Assembly (NCBI RefSeq): GCF_003345355.1
Contig: NZ_QQNB01000001.1
Location: forward strand, 186,001-250,000
Reading direction: 5' to 3'
Length of the DNA: 64,000 bases
DNA from: Sphingomonas aracearum
Lineage (GTDB): Bacteria; Pseudomonadota; Alphaproteobacteria; Sphingomonadales; Sphingomonadaceae
The notes below the pieces were generated by a model. The model was given only the letters and a program-made list of their open reading frames with translations. It was not told the origin of the DNA and ran no database searches. Below, piece by piece: positions 18,324 through 27,399 of the stretch. The position numbers and the translations under genes were made by a program. How positions within the stretch are numbered: position 1 is the stretch's first letter; every line of letters starts with the position of its first letter.

Positions 18324-18655
18324 CGTCCGGCGAACAGGAACGCGACGGCCCCCATCAGGCAGGCAAAGGCGCCGGCGTGGCGCCAGGTGAGCGGCTCGCC
18401 CAGAACGGCGACGAGAAAGCCTCCGAACACCAGGAGAGCGATTGCCTCCTGCACGACCTTCAACTGCCCCGCGCTCCAGCCGCTGGCATAGCCCAGGCGG
18501 TTGGCCGGCACCGCAAGGCAATATTCGAACAAGGCGATCCCCCAGCTGATTGCGATCACCTGCGGCAGGGGGCGCGCCATGCCGCCCTTCAGATGCCAGT
18601 ACCAGGCGGTGGTCATGAACAGGTTGGACAGGGTGAGCAGCGCGATGGTCGGCAT
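18320..18655 (-). CDS. DMT-superfamily membrane protein, DUF486
   Basis: 111 residues from the ATG at 18655; a GTG at 18706 would add 17 polar residues that the family does not have. Four hydrophobic helices are visible (IALLTLSNLFMTTAWYWHL, AISWGIALFEYCLAVPANRLG, VVQEAIALLVFGGFLVAV, AGAFACLMGAVAFLF). The motif AWYWHLK and FEYCLAVPANR are typical of DUF486, a half-size relative of the drug/metabolite transporters. Transport substrate unknown. Confidence 0.85.
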   Translation of the reverse strand: MPTIALLTLSNLFMTTAWYWHLKGGMARPLPQVIAISWGIALFEYCLAVPANRLGYASGWSAGQLKVVQEAIALLVFGGFLVAVLGEPLTWRHAGAFACLMGAVAFLFAGR

Positions 18656-18748
18656 GGCGCCCGGTCTGCCATCGTCGCTGGCGCGGAGCCATCGCCTTTT
18701 CGCCACGTTCGGGCCTTATGGTCCTTCGGCCCTGCTGGAGACGTTTTC

Positions 18749-19168
18749 ATGATCCGACTTCTCGTGTTGGCGGCGCTTGTTGCCACTCCTAATCCCCCGG
18801 GGCCTCGGCCGGGCCTTGCCGGCACCTGGCGCAATGCCTCCGATTCTGTGCGCATCCGGATCGCCCCATGCCGTGGCCCCGGCCTGTGCGGCACCGTCAC
18901 CTCCGCCAGCGCCAAGGCGCGTGCCGATGCCGAGGCCGGCAGCGGACGGTCGCTGATCGGCGCGCAGCTGTTCTCCGGGTTCGAGCAGGAAGACGACGGG
19001 CTCTGGTATGGCGAGGTCTACGTCCCCGATCTCGACCGCAGCTTCTCCGGCTCGATCGAGCAGCGTGGCCCCGACACCCTGGTCGGCACCGGCTGCCTGT
19101 TCGCCAATTTCGGCTGCAAGACGCAGGTTTGGACGCGGGTGGCCGGCGCGCCGCCGAAGAAGCGCTGA
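18749..19168 (+). CDS. DUF2147 exported protein
   Basis: 139 residues with a short signal peptide (IRLLVLAALVATP). The mature part carries the DUF2147 pattern: GTWRNASDSVRIRI, two Cys in APCRGPGLCGTV and two more in GTGCLFANFGCKTQVW that may form disulphides. Start ATG is preceded by CTGGAGACG. The family is periplasmic and of unknown function. Its TGA overlaps the rsmE ATG (TGATG), so the two are translated together. Confidence 0.85.
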   Translation: MIRLLVLAALVATPNPPGPRPGLAGTWRNASDSVRIRIAPCRGPGLCGTVTSASAKARADAEAGSGRSLIGAQLFSGFEQEDDGLWYGEVYVPDLDRSFSGSIEQRGPDTLVGTGCLFANFGCKTQVWTRVAGAPPKKR

Positions 19169-19911
19169 TGGGCGCCACGCCGGCCTGGCCCCCGCAATCG
19201 ACGCCGCGCCTGTTCGTGGACGGCCCGCTCGGCCCGGGCCAGCGCAGGATCGAAGGGCCGCAAGCGCATTATCTTGTCGGCGTGATGCGCACCAAGGTGG
19301 GCGATCCCGTCAAGCTGTTCGATGGCGCGTCCGGCGAATGGCTCGGCGTGGCGGCGGCGGTCGGCAAGCGCGACCTGGTGCTGGACGTGACCGAGCAATT
19401 GCGCCCGCTGGAACAGGTGCCGAATTTCTGGCTCTGCGCCGCGCCGCTGAAGAAGGGACGCATCGACTGGCTGGCGGAGAAGGCCTGCGAGCTCGGCGTC
19501 GCGCGGCTGGTGCCGGTCGTGACCCGCCGCACGGTGGTAGACAAGCCAAAGGATGAGCGGTTGCGCGCGCACATGATCGAGGCGGCGGAGCAATGCGGAC
19601 GCACCGCGGTGCCGGACCTTGCCGATCCGGTGAAGCTCCCCGCCCTGCTGCGCGAGTGGCCGACGGAGCGCAGCTTGTTCTTCGCCGACGAGACCGGCGG
19701 CGAGCCGGCAATGGAGGCGATGCGCGAGCGCACGGGACCGGCCGCGGTGCTGATCGGACCAGAGGGCGGCTTCGATGCCGAAGAGCGGGAAGCGATCCGC
19801 GCGCTGCCGCAGGCGGTGGGCGTCAGCCTCGGCCCGCGCATCCTGCGCGCGGACACGGCGGCGGCGGCGGCCGTGTCGTTGTGGATGGCCGCGGCGGGGG
19901 ACTGGCGATGA
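19168..19911 (+). CDS. rsmE: 16S rRNA m3U1498 methyltransferase
   Basis: 247 residues. A PUA-like N-terminal domain (PRLFVDGPLGPGQ) precedes a SPOUT knot domain with IGPEGGFDAEE and SLGPRILRADTAAAAA, the SAM-binding trefoil knot signature. RsmE methylates N3 of U1498 in 16S rRNA of the assembled small subunit. The gene is coupled to the DUF2147 gene upstream and lies 46 bases before an NTF2-like gene and then gshA; rsmE-gshA proximity is common in alphaproteobacteria. Confidence 0.95.
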   Translation: MGATPAWPPQSTPRLFVDGPLGPGQRRIEGPQAHYLVGVMRTKVGDPVKLFDGASGEWLGVAAAVGKRDLVLDVTEQLRPLEQVPNFWLCAAPLKKGRIDWLAEKACELGVARLVPVVTRRTVVDKPKDERLRAHMIEAAEQCGRTAVPDLADPVKLPALLREWPTERSLFFADETGGEPAMEAMRERTGPAAVLIGPEGGFDAEEREAIRALPQAVGVSLGPRILRADTAAAAAVSLWMAAAGDWR

Positions 19912-19957
19912 GTGTGTTATTTGCGTAGCACGCCAGCACCTCGAAGGGAGATTGCCT

Positions 19958-20380
19958 GTGATTCGCGCCGCCTCGCTCTCGCTTGCCCTGCTTGCCGCCT
20001 CCCCCGCCGTTGCCGCGGAAGCGAAGGCCAGCGACCCGGCACAGCTCGTCGACGCCTTTATCGCGGCGCAGCGCAGTTTCGATCAGGCGGCCCTCGCCCG
20101 CCTTACCGCGCCGGAATATGTCGAGATCTCGCCGCTCGGCGACTTCGATCCGCGCGAGAAGATGCTCGGCTTCTACGCGGCCGACAAGAAGCAGCCGGTG
20201 CCGGAGATCACCGTGTCGGAGCGTGAGGTCGTGATGCTCGGCGACACCGCCATCGTCACGGCCCGGTTGGCGATCGGGCCTCGCGCGGTGCGGGCCGGCT
20301 ATGTCGCGCACAAGGACAAGGCCGGGTGGCGGCTCGTCTCGGCGCAGTTCACTCCGGTGCGCACGCCGCCGGCGCAGTAA
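19958..20380 (+). CDS. NTF2-like (SnoaL/DUF4440-type) exported protein
   Basis: 140 residues from the GTG at 19958, which has GAAGGGAG seven bases upstream. A signal peptide (SLSLALLAASPAVAAEA) is followed by an NTF2-like fold of about 115 residues: LVDAFIAAQRSFDQAALARL, EYVEISPLGDFDPREKML, and strands ending VAHKDKAGWRLVSAQF. Such domains bind small molecules or act as cone-shaped enzymes; here the function is unknown. It lies between rsmE and gshA on the same strand. Confidence 0.8.
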   Translation: MIRAASLSLALLAASPAVAAEAKASDPAQLVDAFIAAQRSFDQAALARLTAPEYVEISPLGDFDPREKMLGFYAADKKQPVPEITVSEREVVMLGDTAIVTARLAIGPRAVRAGYVAHKDKAGWRLVSAQFTPVRTPPAQ

Positions 20381-20424
20381 TCAAACCTCTAGCAGGGCCG
20401 CTCCGTCGCGCGTAAGGGCGCGGA

Positions 20425-21798
20425 ATGACGACCAAGACCGCTTCGGACACCTCTTCCCCGGTCATCGAGTCGCAGGACCAGCTCGTTGCCAGCTTCGCGC
20501 GCGGCGAGAAGCCGGCGGAGCGGTGGCGGATCGGCACCGAGCACGAGAAGTTCGTCTATCGCACGGCAGACTTCGCGGCGCCGTCCTATGACGAGCCCGG
20601 CGGCATCCGGGATCTGCTGAACGGCCTGACCGAGTTCGGCTGGCAGCCGGTGATGGAAGGCGGCAACGTCATCGCCATGAGCGGGGCGGACGGATCGATC
20701 AGCCTGGAACCCGCCGGGCAGTTCGAGCTGTCCGGCGCGCCGCTGGAAAACCTGCACCAGACCTGCGCCGAAACAGGCCGCCACCTGGAGCAGGTGAAGA
20801 CGATCGGCGACCGGCTCGGTCTCGGTTTCCTCGGCCTGGGCTTCTGGCCGGACAAGACGCGCGATGTACTGCCCGTCATGCCCAAGGGCCGTTATGCCAT
20901 CATGCTGCGGCACATGCCGCGCGTCGGCAGCCTGGGCCTGGACATGATGCTGCGCACCTGCACGATCCAGGTGAACCTGGATTATGCCAGCGAGGCGGAC
21001 ATGGCGAAGAAGTTTCGCGTGGGCCTTGCGCTCCAGCCGCTGGCCACCGCCCTGTTCGCCAATTCGCCGTTCACCGAGGGCAAGCCGAACGGCTTCCTTT
21101 CCTTTCGCAGCCACATCTGGTCCGACACCGATCCGGCGCGCACCGGCATGCTGCCGTTCGTGTTCGAGGACGGCTTCGGCTATGAACGCTATGCCGACTA
21201 TGCGCTCGATGTGCCGATGTACTTCGTCTACCGCGACGGCCGGTACATCGACGCGGCGGGCCTTTCCTTCCGTGACTTCCTGCGCGGCGAGCTTTCGGTC
21301 CTGCCCGGCGAGAAGCCGACGCTGGACGACTGGAACGACCATCTGTCCACCGCCTTTCCGGAAGTGCGGCTGAAGACGTTCCTGGAGATGCGCGGCGCCG
21401 ATGGCGGCCCGTGGGGCCGGATCTGCGCGCTGCCCGCGCTTTGGGTCGGGCTGCTGTACGACGGCGCGGCGCTGGACTCGGCGTGGGACGTGGTGAAGAA
21501 CTGGACCATGGAGGAGCGCGAGACGCTGCGCGCTTCCGTGCCTAAACTCGGCCTCGACGCGCCGATCGCCGGCGGACGGCGGCTGCGCGACGTGGCGGGC
21601 GAGGCACTGGAGATCGCGCATGCCGGGCTTGCCGCCCGCGCCCGGCTGGATGCCGGCGGCTCCAACGAAACCGGCTTTCTCGATCCGCTGCGGGAGGTCG
21701 TCCGCTCCGGCAAGACGCCGGCGGAGCTGTTGCTCGATCGCTACAACACTGCCTGGAACGGCGACATCTCGCGCGTTTACGGCGAGATGACCTTCTGA
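20425..21798 (+). CDS. gshA: Glutamate-cysteine ligase (plant/alphaproteobacterial type)
   Basis: 457 residues, full length for the class. GTEHEKF near residue 38 is the ATP/Mg-binding start, with [23 protein letters not shown] and [16 protein letters not shown] as further conserved blocks. It makes gamma-glutamylcysteine, the first and limiting step of glutathione synthesis, in the cytoplasm. Downstream a hairpin (21806-21828) ends the transcript. The presence of CGFS glutaredoxin elsewhere in the window fits a glutathione-using organism. Confidence 0.95.
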   Translation: MTTKTASDTSSPVIESQDQLVASFARGEKPAERWRIGTEHEKFVYRTADFAAPSYDEPGGIRDLLNGLTEFGWQPVMEGGNVIAMSGADGSISLEPAGQFELSGAPLENLHQTCAETGRHLEQVKTIGDRLGLGFLGLGFWPDKTRDVLPVMPKGRYAIMLRHMPRVGSLGLDMMLRTCTIQVNLDYASEADMAKKFRVGLALQPLATALFANSPFTEGKPNGFLSFRSHIWSDTDPARTGMLPFVFEDGFGYERYADYALDVPMYFVYRDGRYIDAAGLSFRDFLRGELSVLPGEKPTLDDWNDHLSTAFPEVRLKTFLEMRGADGGPWGRICALPALWVGLLYDGAALDSAWDVVKNWTMEERETLRASVPKLGLDAPIAGGRRLRDVAGEALEIAHAGLAARARLDAGGSNETGFLDPLREVVRSGKTPAELLLDRYNTAWNGDISRVYGEMTF

Positions 21799-21805
21799 CG
21801 GTGGA

Positions 21806-21828
21806 GGAGCGGGCAGGTCGCCCGCTCC
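21806..21828 (+). terminator. Hairpin terminator after gshA
   Basis: GGAGCGGGC pairs with GCCCGCTCC across a five-base loop, starting seven bases after the gshA stop; it may serve the convergent small membrane gene too. No T tract. Confidence 0.6.
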
Positions 21829-21835
21829 CTCCGGA

Positions 21836-22024
21836 TCACAGAACCGATCTCACCGCGGCATAGCCGAGCAGCAACATCCCGGCGCCGGCGGAGACGCCGC
21901 ACAGCAGGTAGCCGAGATATTCCAGCACCGCCGGATTGCGGCGCTGCAGCTTCTTGTTCCGCGACGCCCCCGACAGGACAAACGTCGCCAGCATTCCATA
22001 TGTGAAGATCGCGAACTCGGCCAT
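21836..22024 (-). CDS. Small two-helix membrane protein (62 aa)
   Basis: 62 residues from the ATG at 22024, supported by GGGGTGGGAA just upstream (minus strand). Two hydrophobic helices (AIFTYGMLATFVLSGASR and GYLLCGVSAGAGMLLLGYAAV) flank a basic loop, NKKLQRRNP. No family recognised with certainty. It is convergent with gshA and divergent in spacing from the DUF885 gene, both on the minus strand side with 122 bases between. Good start site and clean topology support a real gene. Confidence 0.6.
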   Translation of the reverse strand: MAEFAIFTYGMLATFVLSGASRNKKLQRRNPAVLEYLGYLLCGVSAGAGMLLLGYAAVRSVL

Positions 22025-22146
22025 TTCCCACCCCAGAGGTGCGGCTCGCCGGACGCCCCCGCCTCCGTGCCGCACCGCAGCGCCAAAGCGTAGCGGCCGC
22101 TCGCAATCAAGTGGTTAAGACAAGGAGATGCGGCGAAGCGAAGCCG

Positions 22147-23901
22147 TCAGCGGGCGCGCTGTGCCGGCACGAACTCCTCCCGCACCGCCTTGGCGAGCAG
22201 TTCCGGAGGCAGCAGTCCCTGATCGATCACGAAGTTGTTGAAGGCCAGCCGGTCGAACTTCGGCCCCAGCGCCAGTTCCGTTTCGACCCGCAGCTGCAGC
22301 AGCCGGGTATAGCCGTAGAAATAGCTGCCCGCCTGTCCCGGCGAGCGGGACGTGTACCGGTCCAGCTCCTGCTTCGCCATGGCCGGCGAGGTGCAGACCT
22401 CCTCCAGCAGCACGCGCCGCGCCTCGTCGATCGAGATGCGGCCGAGATTGAGCATGGGGTCCAGCATCGCCCGGGCCGCGCGCAGCAGGCGCATCTGAAG
22501 CACGATCATCTGCCCTTCCAGCGGGTGGTACGGCGCGGCCTCCGCCTCGGCGTAGAGCGCCCAGCCCTCCACGTTCACGCTGTTGAAGGCGTACAGCGCA
22601 CGTGCCTGGCTGACCCCGCGCTCGATCATCGCCGAGAACTGCAGTTCGTGCCCCGGACGCCCCTCATGCGCGGCCACGGTCCATTCGGCGGCCGGGAAGT
22701 TGAAGTCGTCATAGGCGGCCGCGGCACCTTTTCCAGCAACGCCGATCGGCAGCACGAAGGTGCCGTGTTCGCCCTGATTGTTGAGCAAGGCCGGCGGATC
22801 CATGTGCGGCGCCGGGCTCGCCGCGGACTCGGCGGCCGTGCCGAGCCGCATCTGCATCGGGCGATCGGGAAGGTTCACGATACGCTCGCGCCGGATCACC
22901 GTCTCCAGGGTGCGGATCACCTCGGCATAGCTTGCCTCGAGCTTGTCGTTCGGCACCGGGCTTTGCTTCAGCCGGCGGATCACCGCTGGGTAGCCCATCT
23001 CGGTCCAGCCCTTCGTCCTGGCCACTTGCGGCGCCAGCGCCGCGAGCGCGGCGCGTGTTTCCGCGAACTCCACCTGCGCGCGCGAGATCAATTCTTCGGG
23101 CGGAATGTCGATGCCCACCTGCTTGAGGCGGAAGGCATAGACCTCCGGCGGCAGGCGGAAATCCGCGCGCGCGATCGGCAGAACATTGGCCCGCTCCCAT
23201 GCGACATAATCGGCGGCCTGCGCGTCCAGCTTGGCAAGGGCGGCGTCCGCACCGGTGATCCTGTACTTGGCGAACAGCTCGCGGACGCCCTTCACATAGG
23301 TGGCGGCATCGTTCAGCGCGTCATCCACGGCCACCTTGTCGGGGCCGAGCAGTCCGGGGCGGTTCGTTTCCGCAAAGCGCGCCTTGGCCAACTGCGTCAG
23401 CGGCGTGGTGCCGGGCCAGTCGCCGACATAGCGCTGCAGCAGTTCCACCGCCTTTTTGCGGCGAGCGGGCGCGATCTGGTCGTCCAGCAAGCTTGTCAGG
23501 CCGGAATAGATCGCCTCCGGCGCATCCACCCAGGCGACGAAATACTTGCCCCGCAATCGGCGCCCTTCGATGCTTTCCTCGACCGAGCGGATGAGAATGG
23601 CTAGGTCCTGCCGCACATTGGCGTCCTTCTCGGCAGCGGCGCGCCGGCGCAGCTCCGCCAGCAGCTTCTCCGCCGCAGCCGCCTTGCGCTCGTCGAGCCG
23701 CGGCCCGAGATCGCTGGCGAGCCCGTCATATTGCGAGAGGCCGGATTGCGAGGCATCTTCCGGCGAGAACTGCGCGTTGCTCTCCACCACGAGACGAGTG
23801 TTGGCGTTGCTCGCCGCCACCCAGGCGCGCGGCGGCTCCGGCGCCGCAACCGCCGGAATGGAAACTCCGGCAAGCAGCACCGTCAACATCATCGTTCGCA
23901 T
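22147..23901 (-). CDS. DUF885 peptidase-like exported protein
   Basis: 584 residues from the ATG at 23901 (GGGGGGTGACC upstream). A signal peptide (MMLTVLLAGVSIPAVAA) is followed by an all-helical DUF885 domain. The motif HEGRPGHELQ with His412, Glu413 and His418 is the predicted zinc site, and NVEGWALYAEAEA holds the third ligand Glu. The family is distantly like M2/M3 metallopeptidases and is thought to cleave peptides in the periplasm, though few members have been tested. It is divergent from the oligopeptide transporter gene, with 117 bases between starts, which makes a joint role in peptide use plausible. Confidence 0.87.
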   Translation of the reverse strand: MRTMMLTVLLAGVSIPAVAAPEPPRAWVAASNANTRLVVESNAQFSPEDASQSGLSQYDGLASDLGPRLDERKAAAAEKLLAELRRRAAAEKDANVRQDLAILIRSVEESIEGRRLRGKYFVAWVDAPEAIYSGLTSLLDDQIAPARRKKAVELLQRYVGDWPGTTPLTQLAKARFAETNRPGLLGPDKVAVDDALNDAATYVKGVRELFAKYRITGADAALAKLDAQAADYVAWERANVLPIARADFRLPPEVYAFRLKQVGIDIPPEELISRAQVEFAETRAALAALAPQVARTKGWTEMGYPAVIRRLKQSPVPNDKLEASYAEVIRTLETVIRRERIVNLPDRPMQMRLGTAAESAASPAPHMDPPALLNNQGEHGTFVLPIGVAGKGAAAAYDDFNFPAAEWTVAAHEGRPGHELQFSAMIERGVSQARALYAFNSVNVEGWALYAEAEAAPYHPLEGQMIVLQMRLLRAARAMLDPMLNLGRISIDEARRVLLEEVCTSPAMAKQELDRYTSRSPGQAGSYFYGYTRLLQLRVETELALGPKFDRLAFNNFVIDQGLLPPELLAKAVREEFVPAQRAR

Positions 23902-24018
23902 GGTCACCCCCCGATATCCCTGTCCGCCGCACGGTAAGGACGCCGGACGGCACGTGGCAAGCATGCCGGCGCAACATTTCGCTTTTCAACACCTGCCCGC
24001 CGGTGGCACCACCCGCCG

Positions 24019-25998
24019 ATGACCGACACGCGTACCGCCGCCCGACCGCTCCCCGAACTTACCGTCCGAGGGGTTCTCCTCGGCGCTGTCATCACCGTGC
24101 TGTTCACTGCGGCGAACGTCTATCTGGGACTGAAGGTGGGGCTCACCTTCGCGACGTCGATCCCCGCGGCCGTGATCTCGATGGCGGTGCTCCGGCTCTT
24201 TCCCGGGGCAAACATCCTCGAGAACAACATCGTCCAGACGATCGCCAGCGCGGCGGGCACGCTGGCGGCGATCATCTACGTGCTGCCCGGCCTGATCCTC
24301 GTCGGCTGGTGGAGCGGCTTTCCCTATTGGACCACCGTTGCGGTATGCGCCGTCGGCGGCGTGCTCGGCGTGATGTTCTCCGTGCCGCTGCGCCGTGCGC
24401 TGGTGACGGGATCGGACCTGCCCTATCCCGAAGGCGTCGCCGCGGCCGAGGTGCTGAAGGTGGGCGCACACGGCCGGGAAGGCGATGCGGAGAACGCCCG
24501 CGGCCTGCGCGTCATCATCATCGGTTCGCTGATCTCCGCCGGCTATGCGCTGCTTGCCGCCATGAAGCTGGTCGCCGCCGAGTTCTCGCGCAACTTCCGC
24601 ATCGGCCCGGGCGCAACCGGCGTGTCGGCGAGCTGGTCCATGGCGCTGATCGGCGTGGGGCATCTGGTCGGCGTATCGGTCGGCGCGGCGATGTTCGTGG
24701 GCCTGCTCATCACCTGGGTGGGGCTCATGCCGGTGCTGACCGCCAACGGCGTGGCCGACACGGTGGATGCGCTCGTTTCCACCACCTTCCGCGAGCAATC
24801 CCGCTTCATCGGTGCAGGCGCGATCGGCGTGGCCGCCTTGTGGTCGCTGCTGCGCATCATCGGGCCGATCATCGGCGGCATCCGCTCTGCCATGGCCGCC
24901 TCGCGCGCGCGGGCCGGCGGCGGCCTTCTGGAACTGACCGAGCGCGACCTGCCGATCGGCGTGGTGGCGGGCGTTTCGGTGTTTCTGATCCTGCCGATCG
25001 CCTGGCTGCTGTGGAGCTTCTCCGCCGGCGGACCGGTGCACGAGAACCCGGTGGCGGTGATCGGCGGCACGGTGGTCTATCTGATGGTCGCCGCCGTGCT
25101 GATCGCCGCGATCTGCGGCTACATGGCCGGACTGATCGGCGCGTCGAACTCGCCGGTTTCGGGCGTCGGCATCCTGGCGGTGCTGGGCGCATCGCTGCTG
25201 CTGGCGGCGTTCTTCGGGCATAGCGACGATCCGGCGCGGACCAACGCGCTGGTCGCCTATGCGCTGTTCACGACCGCCATCGTCTTTTCGGTGGCGACGA
25301 TCTCCAACGACAATCTTCAGGACCTCAAGACCGGCCAGCTGGTCGGCGCGACGCCGTGGAAGCAGCAGGTGGCGCTGATCCTGGGCGTGGCGTTCGGCAG
25401 CCTGGTGATCCCGCTGGTGCTGGATCTCCTCAAGAACACGCTCGGTTTCGTCGGCATGCCGAACGCCGGCCCGAACGCGCTGTCCGCCCCGCAGGCCGCG
25501 CTGATCTCCAGCCTCGCCAAAGGCGTGCTGGGCGGCGATATCGACTGGTCGATGATCGGCGCCGGTGCGGCGATCGGCGCGGTCGTGATCGCGGTGGATG
25601 AGGCGCTGGGCCGCGCGGGCAAGATGCGCCTGCCGCCGCTTGCCGTGGGCATGGGCATCTACCTGCCGATGAGCCTGACGCTGCTGATCCCGATCGGCGC
25701 GCTGGTCGGGCGGCTGTATGATCGCTGGGCGGCGCGCTCCTCGCGGCCTGACTTTGCGGAACGGATGGGCGTGCTGGCGGCGACCGGCCTTATCGTCGGC
25801 GAAAGCCTGTTCGGCGTCGTTTTCGCCGGCATCGTCGCCTGGGCCAATCGCGGCTCCCCTACCCCGCCGATCGATGCGCCGCTCGCGGTGGTAGGGTCCG
25901 GCTTCGCTACCGTCGCGGAGGTGGCCGGCCCGGCCGTGTTCTTCACCGGCATCCTGTGGCTGTACGGGCGCACGCGAGCGATGGTGCGCGGCGGCTGA
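24019..25998 (+). CDS. OPT family oligopeptide transporter
   Basis: 659 residues with about 14-16 membrane helices. The N terminus (ELTVRGVLLGAVITVLFTAANVYLGLKVGLTF in pieces) and the helix with SNSPVSGVGI are typical of the bacterial OPT family. Members import small peptides or metal chelates with protons across the inner membrane. The gene is monocistronic, divergent from the DUF885 peptidase, and converges with the DUF2256 gene three bases after its stop. Confidence 0.92.
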   Translation: MTDTRTAARPLPELTVRGVLLGAVITVLFTAANVYLGLKVGLTFATSIPAAVISMAVLRLFPGANILENNIVQTIASAAGTLAAIIYVLPGLILVGWWSGFPYWTTVAVCAVGGVLGVMFSVPLRRALVTGSDLPYPEGVAAAEVLKVGAHGREGDAENARGLRVIIIGSLISAGYALLAAMKLVAAEFSRNFRIGPGATGVSASWSMALIGVGHLVGVSVGAAMFVGLLITWVGLMPVLTANGVADTVDALVSTTFREQSRFIGAGAIGVAALWSLLRIIGPIIGGIRSAMAASRARAGGGLLELTERDLPIGVVAGVSVFLILPIAWLLWSFSAGGPVHENPVAVIGGTVVYLMVAAVLIAAICGYMAGLIGASNSPVSGVGILAVLGASLLLAAFFGHSDDPARTNALVAYALFTTAIVFSVATISNDNLQDLKTGQLVGATPWKQQVALILGVAFGSLVIPLVLDLLKNTLGFVGMPNAGPNALSAPQAALISSLAKGVLGGDIDWSMIGAGAAIGAVVIAVDEALGRAGKMRLPPLAVGMGIYLPMSLTLLIPIGALVGRLYDRWAARSSRPDFAERMGVLAATGLIVGESLFGVVFAGIVAWANRGSPTPPIDAPLAVVGSGFATVAEVAGPAVFFTGILWLYGRTRAMVRGG

Positions 25999-26001
25999 GC
26001 A

Positions 26002-26151
26002 TCAGCCGCCGCCCTTCGACCGGTTAGCGCGGCATCGATCGGAGCAGAAACGAACCGCCTCCCAGTCGCGCGCCCATTTCTTGCGCCAGGCAAAGGGACG
26101 TGCGCAGGTCGCACATATCTTGGTAGGCAGGTTGGGCTTCTTGTGGACCAT
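26002..26151 (-). CDS. DUF2256 zinc-knuckle protein (49 aa)
   Basis: 49 residues from the ATG at 26151. [20 protein letters not shown], then [19 protein letters not shown]: four cysteines arranged C-x2-C and C-x3-C, a treble-clef-like zinc site. This is the DUF2256 family, which in many genomes lies beside a cryptochrome/photolyase-like gene. No such neighbour is present here: the upstream 495 bases hold no recognisable gene. Function is unknown, but size, cysteines and family fit are clear. Confidence 0.85.
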   Translation of the reverse strand: MVHKKPNLPTKICATCARPFAWRKKWARDWEAVRFCSDRCRANRSKGGG

Positions 26152-26646
26152 GCAGCGCACAACGCGCCGGCGACCGATCCAGGCACCATCGTGGATGAGC
26201 CTGGATCGGACAGGCGCGCCGCGGTGCCTCGCCCCGTCCATACCGACCCATGGAACGGGCTCTTGCCGTCGTGGATCGCCAGCGTGGAGCGCGCAACGCC
26301 CTCGCTCCGGTCAATCGAGCTGGGCGCGCTCGACGAATGGAGAGCTGCTGCTTGAGACGGATAAGGTGTCCGTCAAGCAAGGCTATGCCCTCCGACAAAA
26401 CTGATCGCGTGTGCGCGACGGGCGTTCGACCAAGCTCTCCCTCTATCGCACCCCGGCAGAGACCCGCTGTCTGGCGGCCGCCCTCCTGATGTTCGATGCC
26501 GGCCTCCACCCGGCCTTGCTGCGTTGAGCCAGGGACGCCTCGTCGCTGGGCCGCTCGGGCGCACGCGGCGCCCGGTTGTGGCACCGCCATTCCGGTGTGC
26601 ACAGCGTCACGGGATCAGCCCAACCGCTCGCACCGGCTCCCCGCAG
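26152..26646. other. Gene-poor stretch with weak small frames
   Basis: 495 bases without a convincing gene. A 38-codon frame on the plus strand (GTG 26411 to TGA 26527) has protein-like sequence (TKLSLYRTPAETRCLAAALL) but a poor ribosome site; a 70-codon plus-strand frame at 26143-26355 overlaps the DUF2256 start and lacks support. This may be a decayed gene region. Confidence 0.35.
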
Positions 26647-26907
26647 TCAGACTTGCGACTTGCCCGCAGCCTGCTCGCCATGGTTGGCGGCGTTCGCATC
26701 CTGTCCGGCGCCCCTCTCCTCGGCCGCCGCCACGCCGGACGTCTCCTCGATCTCCACGGTCCGCCCGTCGCTCAACATGGTGGTGCGGCGCAGATCCGGC
26801 CGATCGCCCGCTCCTGCCTGCTCGCCGCGCAAGCCCTCGACAGGCGGGTTGCCCGTGTCCTTCGGATCGGGGCCGCCATAGATGTGAGTGCCGTCGCTGT
26901 CCGCCAT
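26647..26907 (-). CDS. Small hydrophilic protein, unknown function (86 aa)
   Basis: 86 residues, acidic, Gly/Ala/Glu-rich and without hydrophobic segments, so probably disordered and cytoplasmic. The start is well supported by GGAAAGGATGAAAC directly upstream on the minus strand. Phrases such as THIYGGPDPKDTGNPPVEG and TTMLSDGRTVEIEE suggest a conserved small protein of sphingomonads, but I cannot name a family. It is divergent from the secreted Tyr/Arg-rich protein with 152 bases between. Confidence 0.6.
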   Translation of the reverse strand: MADSDGTHIYGGPDPKDTGNPPVEGLRGEQAGAGDRPDLRRTTMLSDGRTVEIEETSGVAAAEERGAGQDANAANHGEQAAGKSQV

Positions 26908-27059
26908 GTTTCATCCTTTCCGCTGTGGAGGAGAAACGCGCACCGGCACGGTCCGTTGCTCCGCTACCTGTACGGCAGCCTACAAGCCGGTTCAGGCCCG
27001 ATGCTGGTCGGCCCGAATACAAGGCGGCATACCGGATGGTCCGGGAGAGAGGATACGAC

Positions 27060-27350
27060 ATGAAGATCATGCAGATGTTCGCCGCCGCCGGCCTGGTCGT
27101 CGCCAGCCTGGGTGCCGCCACCGCTGCCGAGGCGCAGAACTGGCGGGGGGATCGCTACGGCAGCTACGATCGCGATTACCGCGGCTATGATCGGAGCGGG
27201 GATCGCGGCTACCGTGACTATCGCGGGGACCGCGGCCCCCACTACGGCTGGGATCGCGGGCGCCGCCAAGGTTGGAACGGCTATCGCGGCCGCAGGCAGC
27301 GTTGCTGGACCGAGTATCGCTACCACCACCGCGTGCGCGTCTGCGGCTGA
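27060..27350 (+). CDS. Small secreted Arg/Gly/Tyr-rich protein (96 aa)
   Basis: 96 residues. A clear signal peptide (MFAAAGLVVASLGAATAAEA) is followed by a low-complexity, RcnB-like tail with repeats of RGDR, YRGY and DYRG, ending in RCWTEYRYHHRVRVCG with two cysteines. Such periplasmic proteins are common in sphingomonads; some relatives (RcnB, DUF-type) are tied to metal stress, but that is only by analogy. Start ATG follows GAGAGGATACGAC. A strong hairpin lies 20 bases after the stop. Confidence 0.8.
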   Translation: MKIMQMFAAAGLVVASLGAATAAEAQNWRGDRYGSYDRDYRGYDRSGDRGYRDYRGDRGPHYGWDRGRRQGWNGYRGRRQRCWTEYRYHHRVRVCG

Positions 27351-27369
27351 TCGGAGCAGAAGAACGCAG

Positions 27370-27397
27370 AAGGGCGTCGCCGCCGGCGGCGCCCTTT
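27370..27397. terminator. Bidirectional hairpin terminator
   Basis: AAGGGCG (27370-27376) pairs with CGCCCTT (27390-27396), extended inward by CGCCG/CGGCG, with T residues following and A residues preceding. It sits between two convergent genes and can serve both. Confidence 0.7.
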
Positions 27398-27399
27398 GC

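Noticed and set aside
22039..23604. 521-codon plus-strand frame
   Set aside because: Antisense to the DUF885 gene, which has signal peptide, metal motif and ribosome site.
26143..26355. 70-codon plus-strand frame with protein-like composition
   Set aside because: Starts with GTG inside the DUF2256 gene without a ribosome site and matches nothing known; kept only as a note in the gene-poor region.
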